Source: CmP2 sp052084925
GTDB lineage: Bacteria; Actinomycetota; Actinomycetes; Actinomycetales; Micrococcaceae
Direction: 5' to 3'
Assembly (NCBI GenBank): GCA_052084925.1
Contig: JBQDEV010000014.1
Location: 1-64,000 of the forward strand
Length of the DNA: 64,000 nucleotides
The notes below the pieces were generated by a model that was given only the letters and a program-made list of their open reading frames with translations, searched no databases and was not told the origin of the DNA. Positions 1-6,854 of the stretch are shown here, in pieces. The translations under genes were made by a program, and so were the position numbers. Each line of letters begins with the position of its first letter. Positions within the stretch are counted from its first letter, which is position 1.

Positions 1-380
1 TACGTCAACGACGCGACGCTCCCCATCACCACGAACCGGGAAGAGCCGTCAAAGGCGTCTTTCACGGACTCGTTGAAGCTCTCGACCATGTCCCCGTGGT
101 CCCCAGCACCCTGGGAGGCCACGACCAGTTCCCAGCCCATCGAGATGATTCCCACGCGCATCTCCCCAAGGCACTCATTCTCGGCACGGGAGGACTCCGC
201 CACCGGTTCGGCCGGGGTTCTGGCAGGTGCGCTGGAGGTCGAGGGTCTCGGGGACACGGAGGACGACGCCGAGGAAGTCGCCGCAGCGTCAACGGTGTCG
301 CTGCCCTGGCTGCACCCTGCGGCGGACAGAGTCACGGCCAGGGCTGCGGCGGACAGAGTGATCGGACGGATGAACTTCAT
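1..380 (-). CDS. Secreted lipoprotein, partial at the left edge
   Basis: An open frame runs leftward from ATG at 380 off the window edge without a stop. The first ~24 residues form a lipoprotein signal peptide: a basic start (MKFIRP), a hydrophobic Ala/Leu stretch, and the lipobox LSAAGC with the lipidated Cys at about residue 23. An Asp/Ser/Thr/Pro-rich linker of ~40 residues follows, then a mixed folded segment (around ECLGEMRVGIISMGWELVV). A ribosome site (AAGGG) lies ~8 bases before the start. The folded part is not recognised. It should be anchored to the outer face of the membrane. It belongs to the accessory segment at the left of the window; such lipoproteins are common cargo of actinobacterial plasmids and islands, but that is only inference. 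Confidence 0.7.
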   Translation of the reverse strand, partial: MKFIRPITLSAAALAVTLSAAGCSQGSDTVDAAATSSASSSVSPRPSTSSAPARTPAEPVAESSRAENECLGEMRVGIISMGWELVVASQGAGDHGDMVESFNESVKDAFDGSSRFVVMGSVASLT

Positions 381-545
381 GGGTGCTGCCCTTCTACAGT
401 GCCCGGGGATAGGTGCGCACACCGTCCCCGGACTCAAGCGATGGCGAATCGTGCCGTGATTCGCCGTCCGTGATACCGGAAACACGAAGCGGACAGCCAG
501 GATTCGAACGGCACATGATCAGGTTAGACCCAGGCCCAGACACGT

Positions 546-956
546 TTAGCTGGCACCTCCCTCCATGACGATCGTCCTTCGGCCATTCGAGTGGCCGATC
601 ACCACATTGCTGAACGTGTTCCCTGCTGCTTCGTCACGGACGACGTCCCACCAGCCGAGGGACTTGGAATCGGTCTTCGGCTTGCCGATGGCGCCGATGC
701 GGGTGATGCGAGTAATGCCGGCAGCGTAGGCGCGGGCGTACCGGGCTGAGCGGGGCCTGTAACCCGCGCGGCCGTGGTGGCGGAGCATCCTGACGACAAC
801 CACAAGGCCGAGGCCATTCTTGCTGGTGGACCAGAACCCGGACAGGCTCCCCTGGGTGATGGGCACGACGGCGGACTCTCCCGCGGGGTCCGCCCAGAGC
901 TTCCATCCCGGCACGACGAGGACGTTGACAATAGGCAGCGGAACGGACGGATTCAC
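546..956 (-). CDS. Hypothetical protein of accessory segment
   Basis: A 136-residue frame from GTG at 956. The N-terminal half is hydrophobic and strand-rich (NVLVVPGWKLWADPAGESAV, then GLGLVVVVRML); the middle is Arg/Tyr-rich and the tail polar. No family is recognised. A GGAGG sits almost on the GTG, so the true start is uncertain. It lies just downstream of the 999-1367 gene on the same strand with a 42-base gap, so the two may be co-transcribed. It could instead be a chance frame, though the composition looks protein-like. Confidence 0.45.
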   Translation of the reverse strand: MNPSVPLPIVNVLVVPGWKLWADPAGESAVVPITQGSLSGFWSTSKNGLGLVVVVRMLRHHGRAGYRPRSARYARAYAAGITRITRIGAIGKPKTDSKSLGWWDVVRDEAAGNTFSNVVIGHSNGRRTIVMEGGAS

Positions 957-998
957 CTCCGGGAGCGCCAGTGCCCTACCTGTGTGCGGGGACCCTGA

Positions 999-1367
999 TC
1001 ACGACTTAGGGGCGTCGTACCAGCGCACGACACCGTTGGCGGAGTGTGCAGCCATGATGGCCTGCGTGGCATCGGACAGGGCGGACGCTGCCTGCCGGAG
1101 CTGTTCGGCGGCGGTCACGGTGCCGGTGGCGCCGTCTCCGCGGTCGTCCTCTCCCTCGTAGTGGGTGCCGTCAGCCACACCGTCATGCCAGGTGGCGAGT
1201 TGCTGGCAGACCTGGGCAAGGTGGTCGGTGGTGGCGTTCAGCTCTCCCAGCAAGCGGTACGAGTCGCTGGGGACCGGGACGGTGCGGGTGGAGTGTGCCA
1301 GGTCACGGGCGGCTTGCTCCAGTTCGGCGGCGAGGTCGGCCTGACGGTGGTCTTCATTGATGGCCAT
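999..1367 (-). CDS. Small helical hypothetical protein
   Basis: A 122-residue acidic, almost wholly helical protein (AINEDHRQADLAAELEQAAR at the start). Two long heptad-like helices flank a Gly/Asp-rich loop around residues 70-85. AGGGAG stands ~9 bases before the ATG, supporting the start. The composition resembles small four-helix structural or accessory proteins of phages and conjugative elements, but no family can be named. It is probably co-transcribed with the nrdH-like gene upstream, although a weak hairpin lies between them. Confidence 0.65.
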   Translation of the reverse strand: MAINEDHRQADLAAELEQAARDLAHSTRTVPVPSDSYRLLGELNATTDHLAQVCQQLATWHDGVADGTHYEGEDDRGDGATGTVTAAEQLRQAASALSDATQAIMAAHSANGVVRWYDAPKS

Positions 1368-1496
1368 CGGTATTACTCCCTATCGGTTGGGTCTACTGCT
1401 GCGTGGGATTGGTCCAGAGGTACCGTTACCGTCCACCGCCCTTCAGATGCGGCCGCTGGTCGCCAGTCTAAGGAGCACGGCGGACACCGGATGGGA

Positions 1497-1522
1497 CGGC
1501 GGGGCAGTCATCGGGCCCGCCG
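1497..1522 (-). terminator. Weak terminator-like hairpin after nrdH
   Basis: A 7-bp GC stem (CGGCGGG pairing with CCCGCCG) with a 12-base loop lies ~60 bases beyond the nrdH stop on the minus strand. There is no clear U-run, so this may only be a pause or processing hairpin. Confidence 0.3.
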
Positions 1523-1583
1523 CCCCGGGCTCATCCACGCCTCGGGCTAGTCAACAGGTCCAGGGCGTCGAACCGTCCCTGCA

Positions 1584-1838
1584 TCATGTCCGCCCCAGTT
1601 CCGTTGTGGCCTGCTTGGCCAGTTCTTCGATCTTGTCTGGGCGGAAGCCGGACCAGTGATCCTCGTCGGTGATCACGACGGGGGCCTGCATGTAACCCAG
1701 GGCCCGAATCCGCTCCAGGGCCGCGGCGTCCTGAGACAGGTCCACGGTCTCGTAGGCGATGCCCTTCTTCTCGAGGGCGCGGTAGGTGGCGTTGCACTGC
1801 ACGCAGGTGGGCTTGCTGTAAACGGTCACGGTGGTCAT
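1584..1838 (-). CDS. nrdH: Glutaredoxin-like NrdH redoxin
   Basis: An 84-residue thioredoxin-fold protein. It has the NrdH active site CVQC (about residues 12-15, after VYSKPT), the cis-Pro segment MQAPVV near residue 50, and the C-terminal WSGFRPDKI typical of NrdH (known family feature). NrdH passes electrons from thioredoxin reductase to class Ib ribonucleotide reductase in the cytoplasm. Length and motifs are full and intact. AGAGGAC provides the ribosome site. No nrdI, nrdE or nrdF gene is nearby, so this is probably an accessory copy. nrdH genes carried alone are frequent on actinobacterial phages and plasmids, which fits the surrounding unknown genes. Confidence 0.88.
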   Translation of the reverse strand: MTTVTVYSKPTCVQCNATYRALEKKGIAYETVDLSQDAAALERIRALGYMQAPVVITDEDHWSGFRPDKIEELAKQATTELGRT

Positions 1839-1869
1839 GGTCTTGTCCTCTCGGGTGGAACTCTCACGC

Positions 1870-2136
1870 TCAGGGCCCGCGGATCAGGTCAGGGTCGATA
1901 CCCTCGCCGAACTCGGCACCGGGGAAGCACCGCGGGTGGATGCCGCTAGTGACTTGCTCGCGGAGTCGGGGATCGAGCTCGGGCAGGGCGTCCTGGACGG
2001 GCTGACCGTCCATCAGAGCGTCGGCCTCCGGTTGGGGGACGGTGATCCATCCCTGCTGTCGGCAGAACTGGCACACGGGGGTCAGGATGTCGGCATAGCC
2101 CTCTTGCATGCTGTCGTAAATCGCGTGGTGACTCAT
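1870..2136 (-). CDS. Small hypothetical protein upstream of nrdH
   Basis: An 88-residue acidic protein. It contains the pair C-x2-C (CQFC, about residues 22-25), a further Cys near residue 70 (HPRCFPG) and several His residues, so metal binding is possible. The start is ATG at 2136, preceded by GAGGAAACC; a GTG one codon upstream is an alternative. It lies 31 bases upstream of nrdH on the same strand and is presumably the first gene of that operon. Its leader abuts the 349-bp structured repeat beginning at 2177. No named family is recognised. Confidence 0.65.
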   Translation of the reverse strand: MSHHAIYDSMQEGYADILTPVCQFCRQQGWITVPQPEADALMDGQPVQDALPELDPRLREQVTSGIHPRCFPGAEFGEGIDPDLIRGP

Positions 2137-2176
2137 CACGGTTTCCTCTTGCCGTGGGGGTGTGGGTTGTTCCTCT

Positions 2177-2525
2177 CCCCCGTTGTTTTTTGCCTGCTGG
2201 CGAAACGAAGTGAGCTGCCCCGGACGGAGCCGGCATCAACCCGTAGGGCGGTGGAGGAGGAAAGCTTTGGGAGGAAATAAGCGACCGAGGAACGAGGGAG
2301 CGCCGACCCAAGGTTTTCGGGGGAACCGGCCCCGGAGCGCTAGCGGAGGGGCTTGTGCCGGTGGAGCCGGGGCGCATAATCCGAAGGACAGCAGGCAAAA
2401 AACGTCAGGACCGGCCCGCCAGGGCCGGTGTCTTGGTCCGCCGCCGTTCCGGCGGACCAAGACAGACAGCCGGCCGCGGCAGCGGCCGCCCGAATGTGGT
2501 GTTCCGAGCGAGCGAGGAGCACCAC
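2177..2525. repeat. Structured ~350-bp repeat, copy 1
   Basis: This stretch matches 5502-5849. The first ~252 bases (2177-2428) align without gaps at a constant offset of 3325. The remainder aligns with one extra base in copy 2 and growing divergence. It is bounded internally by the inverted repeat GTTTTTTGCCTGCT ... AGCAGGCAAAAAAC (about 2184 and 2390). It contains several short stems, including CTTTGGG with CCCAAGG and CCCC-GGA-GC with GC-GGA-GGGG. It also holds a perfect 14-bp hairpin (GTCTTGGTCCGCCG / CGGCGGACCAAGAC, about 2429-2462) and a last 10-bp stem at 2496-2505/2516-2525. No convincing reading frame fills it. It ends 41 bases before the start of the leftward gene at 2136, so it could be a leader RNA, a small RNA or a MITE-like unit. 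Confidence 0.8.
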
Positions 2526-2594
2526 AGACTCTCAAGCCTCAGGAGGGAGTCTGATGTTCGAGCGTCGGTCGTGGACACATAGGCTGACGGGGTG

Positions 2595-2759
2595 ATGATC
2601 ACCTCTTTCATTGAGCCGATTCCCGCGGACCAGTCCGGCGGCACTGAGCGGAAGATCGATCAAATCTCCGTTGAAGCATCTACATACGAAGCTGGCGTCG
2701 AAGAACTGCGGAAGACGGTTCCTGACGGGTGGAGAATCATGAATTTCCGGCGGGACTGA
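2595..2759 (+). CDS. Small hypothetical protein (54 aa)
   Basis: A 54-residue frame from ATG at 2595, with the weak ribosome site GACGGGG just upstream. The C-terminal half, running from KIDQISVEASTYEAGVEEL to DGWRIMNFR, follows a pattern I associate with small actinobacterial phage and plasmid proteins: a strand, 'TYxAAxxxL', then 'PxGWR', then a strand. It is a complete one-domain protein with no signal peptide. It precedes the helicase-associated-domain gene by about 65 bases on the same strand and may be co-transcribed with it. Function unknown. Confidence 0.6.
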   Translation: MITSFIEPIPADQSGGTERKIDQISVEASTYEAGVEELRKTVPDGWRIMNFRRD

Positions 2760-2824
2760 CCGGAGGATTCTTCCAAGCGGTCACGGCCCCCTGGTTCCCT
2801 GGCCGCCCATTTAGGCTCGTGAGT

Positions 2825-3487
2825 ATGAAGCTCGAGCGGCGGCCGCACCCGGAATGGGTGTTGATGGCAGACCGGGGCGTCCCCTTGAGTGTGATTGCTC
2901 GACTGAACGACGTGAACCCGAAGTACGTCCGTGATTACGTGACTCGGCGGGGTGAGGCACTGAGAGGCGGCCCTGCTCCCTCGCCATTGGTGTTGCACGA
3001 TCGGCCGAGGCCACGGCCCGCGAGGCTCCCCGACCCCGACCGGCGGTGGCGGGCACGACTCTCCGAGTTCGAAGCATTTCTAGCAACCCACCAGCGTCGA
3101 CCTCACATTTCCCGCAAGGCTACGGACCGTTCGATGGGCACGGAGTGGTCGTTGTCGCATTGGCTGACAACGCAGCGTGCCGCCGACCGTGGCGGCGCCC
3201 TGGCGGAGCATAGGGCCCGTGCTCTGGATCGAGTCTTGCCGTCCTGGCGGATGGATGATCGGGCCATTGAGTATGAGGCTCAGTGGCGGCTCCGCCTGGT
3301 GGAGTTGGTGAGCTTTGCGGCCCTGGCGGGTCGATATCCTCAGCACCGAGACCGTCTCCAGCACGCGGGCCTCGTTTCCTGGCTGGCGGCGCAGCGGTTA
3401 GCTGCACGTCAGGGCATGCTCGATCAGAGTCGTGAGTGGTGGTTGGATCGCCAGGTTCCAGGCTGGCGCGCGCGCCACGAAGCATGA
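2825..3487 (+). CDS. Helicase-associated (HA) domain protein with HTH
   Basis: A 220-residue protein (ATG at 2825; a GTG at 2819 or 2729 is possible). The N-terminal ~45 residues look like a helix-turn-helix (ADRGVPLSVIARLNDVNPKY). Two tandem units of about 65 residues then match the 'helicase-associated' domain pattern: W-x-x-R-L-x-E, a central W-L-x-x-Q-R, and an ending L-x-x-x-x-P-x-W-R (around residues 80-145 and 155-215). HA domains are thought to bind nucleic acid and occur alone or fused to helicases in actinobacterial mobile elements. No helicase motor is present here. It probably binds DNA, but the target is unknown. Confidence 0.7.
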   Translation: MKLERRPHPEWVLMADRGVPLSVIARLNDVNPKYVRDYVTRRGEALRGGPAPSPLVLHDRPRPRPARLPDPDRRWRARLSEFEAFLATHQRRPHISRKATDRSMGTEWSLSHWLTTQRAADRGGALAEHRARALDRVLPSWRMDDRAIEYEAQWRLRLVELVSFAALAGRYPQHRDRLQHAGLVSWLAAQRLAARQGMLDQSREWWLDRQVPGWRARHEA

Positions 3488-3504
3488 GCGGCTACAGCGG
3501 CTCA

Positions 3505-4029
3505 TCACACTTCGCTTGGTTCCGAACCGTCCACTGTCTTGATCCTCCACTCCCCCGTCCGGTCTTGCATCACGTCCAGAGTGACCAGCTGTGATCGGTC
3601 GCCACCGATGCGCACCTGCACCCGCATCATGGGCATATCGACCACGATTCGATCGCGAGGCTCCCACGCGTCGTTCCACCACGGGGCTCGGCCGTGCCAG
3701 GCCTCGTACTGGACCACGGTCCACCTTCGGCCGCGGTAGATGACCGTCCTCAGGGTGCCGGCGTCGAAGCAGAGCCCGACTACAGGGAGATGAGCGAGGA
3801 GCCGAAAGCCTCTGACGTTAGGTTCCGTCGTCGGCGGTTCCGGCAAGGCCACAAGTCCAGGCATAGGGCCAGCAGGCACGCCAGATTCAGGTTCTTCCGC
3901 TGCAGCCTGAGCGCCTGAGGGCCTCTTCCTGGGGACAGTTGAGCGCCTCCCTGAGCCTCGAACGGCTGCCGCGAGGCCCTGCCCGTAAATCCCCGTTCCA
4001 GATCCGCCGCCGCGTTTCACCCATGACAT
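3505..4029 (-). CDS. DUF6504-like protein with long disordered N-terminus
   Basis: A 174-residue protein from ATG at 4029; longer upstream in-frame starts give implausible Pro-rich sequence. The first ~85 residues are low-complexity (Gly, Arg, Pro, Glu). The C-terminal ~75 residues form a compact strand-rich domain (RTVIYRGRRWTVVQYEAWHG, then PRDRIVVDMPMMRVQVRIGG, then DRTGEWRI). This recalls the DUF6504 type often found beside SOS mutagenesis genes, but the assignment is from pattern memory only. It is convergent with the HA-domain gene (17 bases between the stops). Confidence 0.5.
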   Translation of the reverse strand: MSWVKRGGGSGTGIYGQGLAAAVRGSGRRSTVPRKRPSGAQAAAEEPESGVPAGPMPGLVALPEPPTTEPNVRGFRLLAHLPVVGLCFDAGTLRTVIYRGRRWTVVQYEAWHGRAPWWNDAWEPRDRIVVDMPMMRVQVRIGGDRSQLVTLDVMQDRTGEWRIKTVDGSEPSEV

Positions 4030-4098
4030 GTCGCCAGGATAGAACCTGGCGTGGACGACATAGGAGCCGCACGACTTGTCCGGCCGGTGGTTAAAGGG

Positions 4099-4130
4099 GC
4101 CGGCCCCGGGCGACGATTCCCGGGGCCGGC
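4099..4130 (-). terminator. Terminator hairpin of the 45-aa gene
   Basis: A perfect 12-bp stem, GCCGGCCCCGGG with CCCGGGGCCGGC, and an 8-base loop. Read on the minus strand it is followed by CCCCTTTAA. It lies ~40 bases past the stop of the gene at 4169-4306, consistent with intrinsic termination. Confidence 0.6.
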
Positions 4131-4168
4131 GGAGGGTACCCACGGAGGTGGGCACGTGTGTGGGGCGG

Positions 4169-4306
4169 TCAGGTGCGGGCGGTCCATCCGTGGATGGTCG
4201 GCCCACCGTGAGCCAGGGCAAGATCTGTGCGCTGCGGGGAGGCTGCGGCCTCCTCGTCAGCGTCGGTGTAGGCCTCGATGAAGGCTTCGAGGGTGCTGGT
4301 GGTCAT
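4169..4306 (-). CDS. Small hypothetical protein (45 aa)
   Basis: A 45-residue frame from ATG at 4306 with a strong ribosome site (GGGAGG, ~5 bases before the start). It reads MTTSTLEAFIEAYTDADEE at the start: an amphipathic acidic helix, then a polar tail. Strong hairpins lie on both sides (4099-4130 and 4339-4373), so it sits on its own short transcription unit downstream of the DUF4192 gene. No family recognised. Confidence 0.55.
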   Translation of the reverse strand: MTTSTLEAFIEAYTDADEEAAASPQRTDLALAHGGPTIHGWTART

Positions 4307-4338
4307 GCTGCCTCCCGGGGTTGAGTGCCGGGGAGTTT

Positions 4339-4373
4339 CGGTAGTGCCCCGCCGGGCGGGCGGGGGGCTACCG
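4339..4373 (-). terminator. GC-rich hairpin between DUF4192 gene and 45-aa gene
   Basis: An outer stem CGGTAG / CTACCG encloses an inner stem GCCCCGCC / GGGCGGGG. It lies ~100 bases after the DUF4192 stop on the minus strand. No U-run is visible, so it may act as an attenuator or mRNA-stabilising hairpin rather than a terminator. Confidence 0.4.
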
Positions 4374-4476
4374 GCACCCTCGGCCGGCGTGATGCCGCTC
4401 ATGCTAGCCGGGAGGACGGACAGGCCGCCGGGCCCGGGGGCTGTCCTGTGGACAACCCCCCGGGCCGCGACGTTGG

Positions 4477-5445
4477 TTAGCGTCCCTTGTTCGCGGACCA
4501 AGCGCGCGCCGGGTCCTTAGCGACCGGCGGCACCATGGGGCTACTGGTCAGCCGGGTCATGAGCCAGGCGAACCGGTTGTGTTCGTCCGCTTGGTGGGCG
4601 GCTTCGGCTGTCTCCCCGGAGGGTGTGCCCCGGCCCTGAAGCCAGTATGTGTGGGCCAGCAGGGCGAGCATGTGGGAGGCCTCCGATGCGGTAGAACGGG
4701 TGATGAGGTCCCGCAGGGCGTCTTGCCCCGCCTCGGTCCGGGGCCAGTCCACGCGGGCCAGATCACCACGGAAGACGGATTCCATGGACTCTTGGGTGTC
4801 CTCCGCGCCGTACATGTCGGCCAGCATCCGGTCCCTCGGCTCGGCCAGGGTCAGTGCGGCCCGCACGGTGGTCTCCTGCCCCTCGGTCAGGGCCTGCCCG
4901 TCGAGGCGGGCGGCCCACAGGGCGCGGGCCTCGCGGATCCCTGCCTCGTGGTCTCCGGCCAGCAGGCGGGCCTTCTCGGCCAGCGTGTCGGTGGCGTCCA
5001 GTCCTGCCGGGACGGGCAGGACGGGCACGCCGTCACGCTCGGTGTGTTGCATGGCCGCCCACAAGCCGATAACGGATTCTCCCGGAGTCCACTCCCCTGC
5101 TTCGCCGTCGGTGATGGTGTAGCGGTCCCCGGTGACGGTCGCGATCTGGTGCACGGGCAGGCCGCGCTGTTCCAATTCGGCCGCGAGTGCTTCGGTCGTG
5201 GCCTGCTCAGCGTCAAACCCCATCACCAGGGCACCGTCCGCGACGGCCTCCGATGAGTTGGCCAGCATCGCCTGGGCGATGACTCGGGCCGGTGCATTGC
5301 TGGCGTCCATCCGCAACACCGGCCCGAGCGTGTTTTCCTGCATCAGCAGGAGCACAAGCGAGTGGCGGGGTCGCCACCCGAGCACAGCGGCGGCGTAGTC
5401 CAGCACATCGGTGACGGCAGTGGCGGTAAATATCTTCTTGTCCAT
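4477..5445 (-). CDS. DUF4192 domain protein
   Basis: A 322-residue protein matching the DUF4192 pattern of Actinomycetota: an N-terminal segment of the type 'DVLDYAAAVLGWRPRHSLVL' (residues ~12-32), a middle Rossmann-like section with VADGALVMGF, and an all-helical C-terminus (RDLITRSTASEASHMLALLA). No catalytic function is established for the family. GGAGGAAC stands 3-10 bases before the ATG. DUF4192 genes are frequent on phages, plasmids and chromosomes of Micrococcales; the context here supports an accessory element. Copy 2 of the structured repeat ends 57 bases upstream of its start, the same arrangement as at 2136. Confidence 0.85.
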   Translation of the reverse strand: MDKKIFTATAVTDVLDYAAAVLGWRPRHSLVLLLMQENTLGPVLRMDASNAPARVIAQAMLANSSEAVADGALVMGFDAEQATTEALAAELEQRGLPVHQIATVTGDRYTITDGEAGEWTPGESVIGLWAAMQHTERDGVPVLPVPAGLDATDTLAEKARLLAGDHEAGIREARALWAARLDGQALTEGQETTVRAALTLAEPRDRMLADMYGAEDTQESMESVFRGDLARVDWPRTEAGQDALRDLITRSTASEASHMLALLAHTYWLQGRGTPSGETAEAAHQADEHNRFAWLMTRLTSSPMVPPVAKDPARAWSANKGR

Positions 5446-5501
5446 TGTTCCTCCGTGGGTTGGTGAGGGGGTCGCGGTGCCTGCCCCGCGCTTTCGTCGT
5501 C

Positions 5502-5849
5502 CCCCCGTTGTTTTTTGCCTGCTGGCGAAACGAAGTGAGCTGCCCCGGACGGAGCCGGCATCAACCCGTAGGGCGGTGGAGGAGGAAAGCTTTGGGAGGA
5601 AATAAGCGACCGAGGAACGAGGGAGCGCCGACCCAAGGTTTTCGGGGGAACCGGCCCCGGAGCGCTAGCGGAGGGGCTTGTGCCGGTGGAGCCGGGGCGC
5701 ATAATCCGAAGGACAGCAGGCAAAAAACGTCAGGACCGGCCCGCCAGGGCCGGCCGTCTTGGTCCGCCGCCGTTCCGGCGGACCAAGACCAACAGCCGGC
5801 CGCCTGCGGCCGACCGATTGTGGGATTCCGAGCGCGCGAGGAACCCCAC
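5502..5849. repeat. Structured ~350-bp repeat, copy 2
   Basis: Near-identical to 2177-2525 over its first ~252 bases and in the same orientation relative to the downstream leftward gene. It contains the same internal inverted repeat (about 5509 and 5715), the same 14-bp perfect hairpin (about 5755-5788), and a last stem at 5820-5829/5840-5849. Compared with copy 1 this last stem keeps most of its pairing: one T-A pair became G-C and one T-G became T-A, while one G-C became an A-C mismatch. That is the signature of a conserved nucleic-acid structure. Its right end coincides with the point where ATP-grasp coding sequence begins (about 5850). Confidence 0.8.
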
Positions 5850-5856
5850 CGGGACG

Positions 5857-6495
5857 TCACGGTGAGGGTCGAGCGACTAGGGCGTGTCTCCCTATGTGCG
5901 TAGCCAGGTGAGGATGGCGCAAAGGGGTGACGGCGGCGCGGTAGGTGATCGCGAGCTTGTCGTAGCGGGTGGCCAGTCCGCGCCACTGTTTGGCCAGGGC
6001 GAAGTAGCGTTCCACGACGTTGCGGCCGCGATAGGCCTGTGCGTCGAAGGCCGGTGGGCGTCCTCCGCGGCTCCCGCGCCTGGCACGGGCAGCGATCTGG
6101 TCGCGCTTCTCGGGGATCACCGCGGAGATTCTTCGTCGTCGCAGTTCGGTGCGGATCACCCCGGTGGCGTAGGCCCGGTCCGCGATCACCGCCTCGGGAC
6201 GGGATCGTGCTCGTCCGCCACCGGTCCGCGGGACGTGGATTTCGGCCAGCACCTGGGTGAGCATTGCCCCGTCGTTGCGCTGGCCACCGGTGATGACCGC
6301 GGCCAGCGGCCGGCCCCGCCCGTCGACCACTTGGTGGATCTTGGTGGTCAGTCCGCCGCGGGAGCGGCCGATGCCGTGGCCGGGCGGTTCAACCTCGGTC
6401 AGTGGCAGTTTCTTGTGATTCGCCCCGGCCCCCTGTGTCCTGGTCCGGGCGGGTGGTGTTCGTGGCGTGCTGGTGGGCACGGGCGATGGTGGCAT
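5857..6495 (-). CDS. IS5 family transposase, OrfB, C-terminus frameshifted
   Basis: The C-terminal half of the IS427-type transposase. The frame carries GGLTTKIHQVVDGRGRPL, the second catalytic Asp (AVIADRAYAT) and the catalytic Glu (GRNVVERYFALAKQWRG). After DKLAITYRAAV the frame shifts. The ending expected for this family (AILTWLRT then stop at 5892) is present in the next frame, and one extra base in a run of four Cs (complement near 5925) would explain this. As it stands, translation continues through the inverted repeat into flanking DNA and stops at 5857. Only about ten terminal residues are altered, so activity cannot be excluded. Confidence 0.8.
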   Translation of the reverse strand: MPPSPVPTSTPRTPPARTRTQGAGANHKKLPLTEVEPPGHGIGRSRGGLTTKIHQVVDGRGRPLAAVITGGQRNDGAMLTQVLAEIHVPRTGGGRARSRPEAVIADRAYATGVIRTELRRRRISAVIPEKRDQIAARARRGSRGGRPPAFDAQAYRGRNVVERYFALAKQWRGLATRYDKLAITYRAAVTPLRHPHLATHIGRHALVARPSP

Positions 6496-6854
6496 CGACC
6501 GAGACTGACCAGTCGATCATCTCTGCCGCGTCGGCCTCGGCCAGCACGTGGGTCAGGACCCGGTCCCAGGTGCCGTCCGCGGCGTAGCGGCGGTGCCGCT
6601 TCCACACCGTCTGCCAGGGGCCGAACTGCTCCCGGGGCAGGTCCCGCCACGGGATCCCGGTCCGGTACCGGTAGGCGATGCCCTCCACCACCCGGCGGTG
6701 ATCACCGAACGGGTGGCCCCGCCGGCCCTGGTTCGAGGGCAGCAACGGCTCGATCCGCTCCCACTGCTCGTCCGTGAATACCTGATACCGCGACCCCGTT
6801 GACCTCACCCGACCAGACTGCCGCGAGCCTCACCACAGATAAGGGAGACACGCC
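5881..6854 (-). mobile_element. IS5 family (IS427-type) insertion sequence with CTAG target duplication
   Basis: About 974 bases bounded by near-perfect inverted repeats: the left end starts GGCGTGTCTCCCTAT and the right end, read inward, GGCGTGTCTCCCTTAT. Both sides are flanked by CTAG (5877-5880 and 6855-6858), a 4-base target duplication. The element carries two overlapping transposase frames on the minus strand, the layout of IS427-group elements that make the transposase by frameshifting. Removing the element and one CTAG restores a continuous ATP-grasp reading frame across the site. Confidence 0.92.
6389..6808 (-). CDS. IS5 family transposase, OrfA
   Basis: A 139-residue N-terminal half of an IS427-type transposase. 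It opens with the DUF4096-like region (FTDEQWERIEPLLPSNQGRR, then GIAYRYRTGIPWRDLPREQF), followed by KRHRRYAADGTWDRVL. It includes the first catalytic Asp of the DDE triad in SVDATIARAHQ (about residues 107-117). It overlaps OrfB by ~107 bases in another frame. A GC-rich slippery stretch around ACAGGGGGCC in the overlap could support programmed frameshifting. Confidence 0.88.
   Translation of the reverse strand: MRSTGSRYQVFTDEQWERIEPLLPSNQGRRGHPFGDHRRVVEGIAYRYRTGIPWRDLPREQFGPWQTVWKRHRRYAADGTWDRVLTHVLAEADAAEMIDWSVSVDATIARAHQHATNTTRPDQDTGGRGESQETATDRG

Noticed and set aside
487..545. A GGATTCGAAC stretch resembling a tRNA T-loop (minus strand)
   Set aside because: The flanking bases do not form a T-stem or acceptor stem and no D or anticodon arm is present. 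It could at most be a decayed attachment-site remnant.
2236..2535. Long open frames on both strands inside the two structured repeats (also around 5561-5986)
   Set aside because: They are identical in both copies because the DNA repeats. Composition is Arg/Pro/Gly-rich without folded-domain pattern and there is no ribosome site, so they are shadows of structured GC-rich DNA.
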